From NCBI GenBank assembly GCA_014905825.1, contig JACGCN010000003.1:744001-808000 (forward strand): a stretch of DNA of 64,000 nucleotides. The letters run 5' to 3'. Under the pieces are notes generated by a model, which had not been told where the DNA came from, searched no databases, and was given only the letters and a program-made list of their open reading frames with translations. A program made the translations under genes and the position numbers. Of this stretch, positions 55,261 to 64,000 are shown one piece after another; position 1 is the first letter of the stretch; each line of letters begins with the position of its first letter. Source of the DNA: Lyophyllum atratum. Taxonomy: Eukaryota; Basidiomycota; Agaricomycetes; Agaricales; Lyophyllaceae.

Positions 55261-57711
55261 ATGTCTGTGCAAAGTAAGCCATTTCCCAATCAACAGACGA
55301 GATCCACGAACGAACTTGAATGTTTATCTGATAGACAAGCATTGCTTGAATACTCCTGCATCTCTGGTCCTCGATTCACTTCGCGGCTTGTGTGCAGTCA
55401 ACCCCAAACTCGTCCTTGATGAGCAAAACAAAAGTAAGTCCTCGCACTGGCCTTCTTACCAAGCGATTTAAGCAAGGTCAGCCGTCTATCTTGGATCGCA
55501 CGATAAATCAAAGGTGGCGCTTTTGTGCGGGGGTGGCTCTGGCCACGAACCCGCTCACGCTGGTTTCGTAGGTAACAGTCTTTCCACAATGCGCTGCCTG
55601 TCTCTTGCTTATGTGAATATTTCAGGCCAGGGGATCTTGACAGGTAAGTCCACTCAGCTGACCAGTCGGGTATGATTTATATATGTCACACAGGCGCTGT
55701 CTGTGGAAATGTCTTCGCCTCCCCAAACGCTAGTCAGGTACTTCGTGGGATCGAACTCGTAGATAACGACAAAGGGTACGTCATCTCTGTTAACGGTTTG
55801 TCCCACCTTACTGACAAGTATTTATAGAACGGTTATAATCGTCAAGTGACTTATAACAATTCTGTACATTTCTTTCGCTGTACAACTTAACATTTTTTCC
55901 AGGAATTACACTGGAGATGTATTGAATTTTGGACTCGCCAAGGAACAGTATGCTGCACTCCATCCTGAGAAGGCCGAACGGGTCAAATTCATCATCGTAG
56001 GCGACGACGTCGCAGTAGGCAAGACCCAGGGAAGCATCGTTGGCAGAAGGTACGGATGTTTATTTGTTTCATAATGGCTCACATCTCACAGGCCATCAGG
56101 GGGCTTACTGGGACGGTTCTTGTGTACAAGATCGCAGGCGCCCTCGCCGATCGTGGTGGAAGTCTTGACGATGTCTCCAACATTGCCCAGTGGGTAGCTT
56201 CCAATGTAGGGACGATCGGTGTCGGCTTGGACCACTGTCACGTATGTGTACCAATAGTTGATCTGTTTCACCGCTCACCTCTCTACAGGTACCTGGCACT
56301 GCACCAGCATCTTCCCATCTGAAAGATGATGAGATCGAAATAGGAATGGGAATCCACAATGAAAGCGGGAACCGCCGTCTCTCCCCGAGCCCTCCTCTCA
56401 ATGAGCTTATTCCCCAGCTTCTTGATCTCCTGACGTCGACCTCAGACCCTGAGCGTTCTTTCCTGCCGTTCCGAGGTCAGAAAGGTAAAGATGAGGTTGT
56501 TCTTTTGGTCAACAACCTCGGCGGAATCAGTGAGCTGGAGATCGGTGCCATCGTGAACGAGGCGCATCGCGCTCTTCACGCGAGAGGCATTACCGTACAC
56601 CGTGTTTTGTCAGGTAGTTTTATGGTAAGTTTGGGTGGTCCATAATGTTACGTCGGCGTGTAATCTAATATGCTTGTCTAGACAAGCCTCAACATGCCAG
56701 GGTTTTCCATTACCCTCCTCCTCCTCCCTACGGAAGACGCCACTTCTGCTCCGCCAACACCCCTTCTTCTTTCTCTTCTCGACGAGCAGGCCGACGCTCC
56801 AGGATGGAAGTGGTCATCCCGTACAGCTCCCCCTACTCAACCTCAGACTGCGACAGGCGCTGCTCAGGCGGTCACAAAACCATCTGGGTCGCCATTGAAG
56901 GTGTCCGACAATAATCTCTTCAAGGCAAGCGTCGAACGTGCATGCAAGGCCGTGATTGCCGCTGAGCCTGAAATCACACGGATGGACACTATTGCTGGAG
57001 ACGGTGACTGCGGACTTACCCTCAAGGTAAACCATATCCCGATCTATGTATTCGCAAATCGTTATTTATGGATATTTCTCTATTTTAGGCTGGAGCTGAA
57101 GGTATTCCATTCTAAGTTATACTACGACCTCTGATCTAACACTGCTTCAAACTTAGCCGTTCTCAAGAAACTCTCGGAAGGTAGCGTCGACGGAAGCGAT
57201 CTGATCGGCTCTATCATCACCGTCGCCCAAGTAGCGGAGGAAGCGATGGGAGGCACCAGCGGAGCACTCTATTCGTGCGTCTTTTTTCCACAGTCTATAC
57301 CTTGATATTTATACCCTCGCGCCACTTCCATCACGATCTAGGATCTTCTTCTCGGGCCTCGCACAAGGCCTTCAATCCCATGCCACTGGCAGCGCAACCG
57401 TTACCCCGGAGGCATGGAGTAAGGCCCTCACACATGCGCTGCAGAAGCTGTATACCTACACAAGGGCCCGCCCACCTTCGCGCACACTTGTGGACCCCTT
57501 GGCAGCGTTTGTTGAAACGTTGGCCCAGAACACTGGCAGGGATGCGGCAGCGGCTGTCAAAGCTGCTGCGGACGCCGCGGAGAAGACGAAGGATGTGGAG
57601 GCTAAGGCTGGACGCAGCGCGTATGTGGAAGGCGCTCGTCTGAAAGAGGAGCGAGTTGCGGATCCGGGCGCGTGGGGTGTTAAGACTATTTTGGAGAGTT
57701 TGTTGGGATGA
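55261..57711 (+). CDS. DAK1: Dihydroxyacetone kinase
   Basis: Phosphorylates dihydroxyacetone with ATP, feeding it into glycolysis and removing a toxic triose. Exon 1 (55261-55273) joins across an intron to give [20 protein letters not shown]. The DAK1 (DhaK) domain includes [74 protein letters not shown] sequence (here [14 protein letters not shown]), and [17 protein letters not shown] with GMGIHNESG. The DAK2 (DhaL) domain includes [40 protein letters not shown] and [20 protein letters not shown], holding the ADP/Mg loops. It ends ESLLG at 57711. The length (about 590 residues) matches fungal single-chain kinases. About ten introns. Its promoter lies in duplicated sequence shared with the ubiquitin protease gene. 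Confidence 0.93.
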
Positions 57712-58878
57712 CATCGAGACTGCCATGGACATCCATCTAGCAAGAACATTCAACAATGTATATTAAGGTAGTGTTTGGAAACATGCATGGCGGGCTGCTT
57801 TGGTTGCCGGTGCCAACCCTATGGTCAATCGAACACCTAGGGAGTTGCACACGGCATGCAAAACCCTCTTATCACAGTAAACGCTGAGAGTTCACAAGAT
57901 GCGTCATGATCAATAATTGCCCGAATCTAACTCACACTGTGCAAACAACCATCCTCGCATTGTTTTTCCCATCCATCGTTCATATTCGTCTCGATCCTGT
58001 TACTTCTTCCGCCTCCTTCTCGCGTTCAGGGCCAAAGCCCGAACCTGCTAAGTATGAACGGCTCTAGGATCCTCTGGAGCCTCTCCGGGCACTGCTACGA
58101 TAGCCTAACACTCGAGGCCTTCACCTTCCGGCCGGAGGGTATGCGGGTAGCTAACTTATTCCTCCACTAGTACCTCGCGGGACTGTACAAGACTGTACCC
58201 AACGTACACCTCTCCATACCAGTGTTTGCTCGATGTCGAACATCCCTTTCGCTCGGGGTTGCGGACTACGGTCCGATCTCCTTTGAGCGTTTTCCTTGTC
58301 GATATCGGAAGATCCATATGCTTGGCTGTCTACACTCCACCATCTGTCACTATGTAGTGTGATAGGGGTGCCGGCAATTATCGTTTTTCCGCCAAAAGTA
58401 CCCAGTGACATCGTGTAAACTTCCTGGTTGGTATTGATCATGCCTGTATCAGTGTACACTGCGAAGATGAACAAACCCCGGGGGATCGGAGTGTAACCTA
58501 TTCATTCAGGGATCAAGGACTTTGGAAGAAGATGTCAGCTGTACCACAGCGCATGGTCATGGGAAGTGTCCGTGTCGTTATGAAGAGTCTTGACATGGTT
58601 CGACAGACAGGAGAATGCCGGATACAACGGAGGTGTTATATCGCATTACCGATACAGACTTCACATATGTACAATGACAAGAAAACCATGAAATTCATTA
58701 TAACAAAGGACATACATCATGCAAAAAATCGTGACTCGGGAGACAGGTACAGGTATGTAGGGAACGGTATACAAAGCCAAGACAATTTTCGACTCCTGTA
58801 CACTATGTATTATCCGGATTGCATCAATATATAGCATCGAGATATCACAGCCGCTAGAACCCAATGAGGAGATCAAGA
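57712..58878. other. Convergent intergenic region, 1.2 kb
   Basis: It lies between the ends of the DAK gene (+) and the hexose transporter gene (-). A minus-strand frame at 58151-58474 (about 107 codons) has no recognisable domain and no neighbouring exons. I see no supported gene. Confidence 0.45.
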
Positions 58879-61060
58879 TTAAACCTTCTCATCTGATGCG
58901 CTATCTTGTTGGACGTCACCCTTTTCAGGATGAACAGCGCCGCCTTCTGCCTGGAGGTGTCGGCGGTACTCCAATGATTTGACGGGGGTGGTGTTCTGGT
59001 ACATGAGATCGATCTGCTCGAGTGACAGTCCCTTGGTCTGGGGGATTGGGAACGTCAGCAAGAGTCAATAGCCAGAGCGCAGCATGATGTGTACCTCAGG
59101 AATGCAGAAGTATGTGAAGATGATGCAGCAGAAGCATGTGGAGCCCCAGACGAAGAACACTTTAGCCTCGAGACCAGCAGATCCAACTTCCTTGTTGACA
59201 AGGTAGGGCGCTGAGAGAAAGTGTCAGTGAGATGCCAGCATCCGGGATAAAATAAATGGACTGACTGGCATAACCGATACCGAAGTTCCATAGCCTTGAA
59301 AGGTGATTAATACACTTGACTTGATGTTGATGTGATTAAAGGCAACTCACCAGTTGCTGGCAACGGATAGCGACATGGCCTTGGCACGAACTTGTAGAGG
59401 GAAGATTTCACCAGTGATGACCCAGGCGATAGGACCCCATGTCGAAGCGAAGAAGGCCTGGGAAAGGGTTCAGTGTTTGTGTTCAGGGAAAGTAAGAAAA
59501 CTTGGCCTTACAATGTAGATGCAGACAAATGCGATCAGGACCTTTTGGCCGGCAACGTTATTGACGGAAATGGTGACACCAACAATGGCCACGATGAACT
59601 CGCACAAGCACATTCCAACAGCGCCGATAAGTAGGAGGCGGCGACGCCCGAAGCGCTCAACACCCCACATGCCAGGCAAGGTCATGAACACATTGACGAC
59701 GTTGGTAGCGATGGAAATGAGGAAAGGATCCTGGATGCCAGAGTTCTTGAAGAAAGTCGTGCCGTAGTAGAAGATGAAATTGATTCCCGTCAGCTGTTGC
59801 CACGCCTGAATGAAGATACCAGTAAGTGTTCGCAGAGCAATCTTGTTCTTTGTGAATTTGAAGCAGTCAAGGTAAGAGCTTTCGCCCAACGCCAATTCAG
59901 CCTCGAGGTTGGCACGGATCTCGTCGAGCTCAATTTCAATTTCGGGATCTGTCGTGCGGAAGCCCGTAAGTCTGCTGAGGGAAGTAGCAGCATCGGCGTC
60001 GCGGCCACGTTTGATGAGCCAACGGGGGGACTAGGATATAAGTCTTGGTCACCCTTGTCATCCGGGAAAGAGAAGAGATGTACCTCGGGAAGCAAGGACA
60101 TTCCACCGGCGAGAATGAAAGCCCACACAAATTGGATGGCAATGGGAATGCGATACGAAGAGTGGTCATCGCGATATTGAGTACCATTGTTGACACATGC
60201 AGCGATAAGCAGACCGATTGTGATTGCCCATTGGTATGTCGAGACGACGGCCCCACGAATCCATTTAGGAGAACTAGGATGTCTTGGTCAAGATCACACC
60301 TGGAGTAATGATGGAGTGAGAACGCACCATTCGGATTGGTACATAGGAATCAAGCAAGAAACAAGACCAACACCAAGACCAGCAAAAACACGACCGACGA
60401 CCTACCGATCGGTCAGTTCTAATGCGAAGATATGGATAAGAAAAACGTACAAAAAGAGGGATCTCCGTTGCAGCAGTTTGCATAGCGACACCAGCAGAGA
60501 AAATGAGACAGGCGAACACGATACCCTAGAAATTTATGAGGAAAAATTAAGCGCAAAGGACATTAATCCCGTACCCATTTTCTGCCCATGTAATCTAAAT
60601 AAGTTATTAGTAAGATCCAAAGCAGACGGATAAAGGTACGTACCAGCAGTGGGAGCGGCCAGGAGTGCACCAAAGAAAGTACCCGCGGACAGGATGGAAA
60701 CTACCAGGGATTCATTCGAGGAAGAGATGCTGTAGCCAATTTCCTTAGAGGGGTCAGGATGACCGAAGGTCCTCAACCAGTCCTTCATCTCCTTGACACC
60801 AGCAATAACACCAGTATCATAACCGAAGAGGATACCTCCAAACGCGCTGAACGCTGGAGATATGGTTGGTGAGAAACTCGAAGATTGGTACACAACGACA
60901 AAGCCGGCCCACCTGTCATGGCAATGCCAGCGAACTTGTTCTATGGGAGGGAAGCGCGGCGTTAGAGAAGGCATACTTAGTACACTCGAAGAGCAAAACA
61001 TATCACCTTGGGTGCATTGGCACCGACACCTCCGCCTGTTGCAACTGCGCCTCCAGGCAT
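58879..61060 (-). CDS. Hexose transporter, MFS sugar porter family
   Basis: Twelve-helix plasma-membrane sugar:proton symporter. Start MPGGAVATGGGVGANAPK at 61060, with a TATA element 80 bp upstream. Sugar-porter signatures in order are AFSAFGGILFGYDTGVIAGV, YMGRKWGIVFACLIF (GRK loop), VVGRVFAGLGVGLVSCLIPM with YQSECSPKWIRGAVVS, PESPRWLIKRGR, AWQQLTGINFIFYYGTTFF, VERFGRRRLLLIGAVGM, TWGPIAWVITGEIFPLQVRA and FCIPETKGLSLEQIDLMY. The C-terminal tail is polar (VHPEKGDVQQDSASDEKV). These match fungal high-affinity glucose/hexose carriers; the QQLTGIN motif in helix 7 is that of hexose rather than disaccharide carriers. More than ten introns. Confidence 0.93.
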
Positions 61061-61139
61061 TTTCGTGGAAGAAAGCAAGTACTTGGGGGGTGGTTGGAAG
61101 TACGAACTGCCAAGCCATATCCGAGGCGGTAGAGCGCAT

Positions 61140-61145
61140 TTTATA
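61140..61145 (-). promoter_or_regulatory. TATA box of the hexose transporter gene
   Basis: TATAAA on the minus strand, 80 bp before the start codon. Further upstream, 61312-61370 is rich in GGGG words including GCGGGG at 61312-61317, which fits the CreA/Mig1 carbon-repression consensus; that second point is weak. Confidence 0.5.
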
Positions 61146-63849
61146 GGAGAAGAACCATATGGAAGAGAGTCAAAATCCAAGGACAAGATCCATCGCCGAT
61201 GAGATCTGATCCAGTTTGTCACTTGCCAAATTCAGACGATATCCGGATGCGTCCCTTGTTCTGCCAAGCCCAAATATCTATGAGCCCCACCATCAATACC
61301 ATTTTACAAATGCGGGGTGCAGACATAGGGGCAACGGGGGGAAGAGGGAGGGTAAGGTGTGGCCAGCTCATTCCTAGTAGGGGTGTTAAGGCGGTCCTTC
61401 GTCGTTGAGTGAATGTCACCTCGGAGCGGCAAGAAAACGTGGTGGAGTCAGTTTACATGCTTAATGACACGCTCTGCATGAATGGAGAAGTTCAGAAACG
61501 CAGCCTGTTTCCAGGTTGTCTCTCCGCCGCAAGTTCAGGGCCTGGAATGTGATTTTTGATCAACATGGAGATGCAGGTGGGGGCAGTTGGGGCGTCGTCT
61601 AACGTCGTCTGCGTGTCCGCCCCTCGGGGGTCGGTCTGTGGGTCGGTCGATCTTGATCTATCTTGATGCTCTTCCTTAGCAATTATCTGCGTAGAAACAG
61701 ACTTTTCGGCTGTCCGCCTGATATGTTGATTCATGGACAGTCTACAGACATGAAGGATCACCTTAAACGGACTTACATATGCATCGATGGGATGGTTTGG
61801 AACCATTGGTTCCCATGTTTAGAGTTATGGACCCTACGTATCACATGGTGCTTCGGTACATTCCAGCGGTGGGGTGGCACTGGAGTGATCGAACTCAATA
61901 AGAGTTTTCGGTTGGAGGAGGCACAAGGAAATCTACTAATTACCAAGGCCGGCAAATAAGTATCTGAGTGGGAAGTTGTGGGGTTCTATGGTTTTGTGCC
62001 TGAAGGCTCCACATGAATCTCGTGACATGTGAATGGTTAAAAGACTTACCGAAGTGCGAAAATGTAAGTAAGGAGAGCCAAGATCGCACCATGTTTCCAA
62101 GTGGGAGCAGAGCTGCACCAGCTCAGACCCGACGATACCCATGACGGCTTAAGATCCAGCTAGTACTACGCAACGAAGGATCATGTAACAGTTTTCTGTT
62201 ATTGTTATGTTGAAGATGCGTCTGATTGGCATAACGCTTGGATTTTCCTTGATGCAACACCGGCTGGGCCTTTTCGTGGATTTGTAACTGTCCTTCTTGA
62301 CAACTTTGCCAAGAGCGGTTGATCGATGGGTGTTTGATCGTAAGCACCGCCGAGCCTCGGGGTCAGAGCACAGACAAGTAAACACCACAAGGTTTCATCA
62401 CGATACCTCTGATTTGAAATGGGACTGGTGCAGATACTAGAAACCTGACTTTAGCCGTGGGTGAAGACACAGAACTCTCAGCCTCACGAAAAAGTGTCAA
62501 TGTGGCCGCCATTGCACTATCCCTCTTTATCAGCGGCACGGCCCAACTATTCGACAGTGGCACAAGGTGTATATGGGCCAGATGACGGCATCTGAGCTAT
62601 TGGCACTTGACATCTGTAGGAAGGAATCAGCTGGTCATTCAAAGGTTATAGAACATATGCATCCAGTCACCTAACATCAGGCGAAAACGAAGGCTCGATG
62701 ACCGCGAAGGAGAGGACCTGCATAATGGTACAACCAAAGGGAGAACCATAACCGAGTATGCCGCACCGATAATCTTGCAGAGGGACTCGTGGTCTGTGGT
62801 GCGGTCCCGCGACGGAGGCTAAATTTACCACCACAACCTCGACAGGTGCGAATACTCAAAGACGGAAGCTGATAAAGATCCCATATATGGCGAAAACGAG
62901 AGATATCGGTCCCAGAGCAACATGTTCTGGGAATAGGATCCTGCGGGCCGGAGAAGGTTTGTTCTTTTCACGGATAAGGGACCGAGGATGCCAGCCGTAG
63001 CCGTGGGCACGGTCATTCGTCTGTTTTGCGATAGATCTTCTCCTCTGACATTCAATTGTCGGGTCCTAATCAGGTAGCAGCCTTGGAACGGATCATTAAC
63101 CTTCTCGGAAGGCTGTCGGGATACCATAGCCAAGACGAAAGGACAAGGTAACATTACGGAAGCTCAGAATGATGTTCGAGGATGGGAAGAAGCACGTCCC
63201 GCCATTGGCATAAGTCGAGGTCCTCCACGTCACGCGGCCCCGTCTGAATTGTGTATTGAAGTCCGATCCAGAACTGCTTCAAATTTCGAGATAGACATCT
63301 GATTGAGAAGAATATGTCAACCTCTGCCGCTGGGTCCTCGCGCGTATTATAAGTCCAGGGATGTAGACACGTCAGAATGCCCTTGACAAATGCGCGCCTT
63401 GGCAGGCATGTAGTGGCGTTGGTCCGTTAGGAAGTCGCAGCCTGGGGTCGGAGTGCTCCCTGCGGCAGTCTAATAGAGAGCGCATATCCTTGAATTCATT
63501 CTCTGACGCGTTGAGCGGATTCCTGGCACGGATTATCAGTGATAAACATGACATACAAGGACTGACTTCCTCTTCATAGACTTTGGGTAAATGCGTTGTA
63601 GGGAAAGACGACTGGTCGCGTAGTAGACAGATGCATGCTCCACCATTGAATTAGGAACAACATGTACCTTCGAACCAGAGTCGCCAACCAAAATGTTACT
63701 GACCATAGGTGTCGGTGGACGAGGAAGTTTAACAATGAAGTCATCCTCATTGGCTAGTGTACAGCCACGTGCTCGGAGGAAAAAGCGGAGGAAAGCTTCT
63801 CGAATCAACAGAAATAAACAACCTCTTCTTGTGGTCATTCTCGCTAGCC
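61146..63849. other. Intergenic region, 2.7 kb
   Basis: Divergent promoters of the hexose transporter (-) and holocytochrome-c synthase (+) lie at its two ends. The middle has only short frames. Two on the minus strand (62825-63154 and 63536-63838) are the longest; the second contains FIVKLPRPPTPMVSNILVG and could be an exon of an unrecognised gene, but no chain could be built. Confidence 0.4.
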
Positions 63850-64000
63850 ATGGGACAGACAGCTTCTCTTCCTAATAATGCCCTAACGAAACCTCCAGCG
63901 GCCGCATCTGGTTGCCCAGTGCCCCATAAAACGGTGGACGCGTCGGCCGCGTCATGTCCAGTCGCCCACGACGCACCCGCGAAAGCAGCGCAATGCCCGA
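63850..64000 (+). CDS. CYC3: Holocytochrome-c synthase (cytochrome c heme lyase), 5' end; truncated by the right window edge
   Basis: Start MGQTASLPNNALTKPPAAAS in context gccATGG. It is followed within 45 residues by GCPVPH, SCPVAH and QCP, the Cys-Pro heme-binding motifs typical of the disordered N-terminus of heme lyases, which attach heme to cytochrome c in the mitochondrial intermembrane space. Only about 50 codons are visible and the catalytic part lies past the edge, so the call rests on these repeated CP motifs and their order. Confidence 0.68.
   Translation, partial: MGQTASLPNNALTKPPAAASGCPVPHKTVDASAASCPVAHDAPAKAAQCP

Noticed and set aside
58151..58474. Minus-strand 107-codon frame
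   Set aside because: Single isolated frame between two gene ends, no domain, no splice partners.
1..64000. CRISPR arrays, rRNA genes, complete transposases or reverse transcriptases
   Set aside because: Looked for on both strands; no regular spacer arrays, no rRNA-like stretches and no DDE, RT or integrase motifs were found.

Overview
This window is nuclear DNA from a basidiomycete fungus, most likely an Agaricomycete (mushroom or wood-decay lineage). The supporting evidence is gene density (about 21 protein genes in 64 kb), multi-exon genes with introns of about 45-70 nt and GT..AG borders, and families typical of these fungi: a PCC1-type HMG box, a DUF7330 pair, and a basidiomycete multi-pass membrane family ending in a G-M-Y-P-T-L motif. 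No bacterial-style operons, CRISPR arrays, rRNA genes or convincing tRNAs were seen.

Layout. 1-1178: 5' part of a coiled-coil gene running off the left edge (-). 1855-5496: Zn2Cys6 transcription factor (-). 5868-6692: kinetochore subunit Nnf1 (-). 6803-9908: Golgi membrane RING E3 ligase Tul1/Dsc1 (+). 10156-15066: an unusual regulatory block (-), in which one reading frame carries HMG box, RRM and YTH domains and runs without a gap into a gene with two tandem Zn2Cys6 clusters. 15637-24314: TOR kinase (-). 24757-27815: tandem pair of DUF7330 genes (+). 28279-28509: small secreted cysteine-rich protein (-). 28510-31801: gene-poor DNA. 31802-32610: disordered Ser/Pro-rich protein (+). 33077-35374: DnaJ-X co-chaperone (+). 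35733-37214: five-finger CCCH protein related to Red5/ZC3H3 (+). 37953-40360: Ccz1 (-), divergent from a purine nucleoside permease at 40724-41961 (+). 42081-43560: multi-pass membrane protein (-). 44970-49213: ubiquitin protease of the Ubp12/USP15 type (-). 49214-55260: a rearranged segment holding about 435-bp tandem repeats, a small gene, arginyl-tRNA synthetase (-), and two copies of a 0.4-kb promoter region at its two ends. 55261-57711: dihydroxyacetone kinase (+). 58879-61060: hexose transporter (-). 63850 to the right edge: start of holocytochrome-c synthase (+).

Most genes are housekeeping functions with no pathway in common: growth signalling (TOR), Golgi and endosome quality control and fusion (Tul1, Ccz1), nuclear RNA surveillance (Red5-like), translation (ArgRS), carbon uptake and triose metabolism (hexose transporter, DAK), and ubiquitin removal (Ubp12). 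Two places stand out. The first is 10.1-15.1 kb, where a DNA-binding HMG box is joined in frame to an RNA-binding RRM and an m6A-reading YTH domain, and possibly to duplicated zinc clusters. The second is 49.1-55.2 kb, where the apparent bidirectional promoter of the ubiquitin protease and DAK is present twice, with about 5.3 kb of other DNA between the copies. Exon borders were read by eye from frame continuity and splice motifs; transcripts would be needed to fix them.
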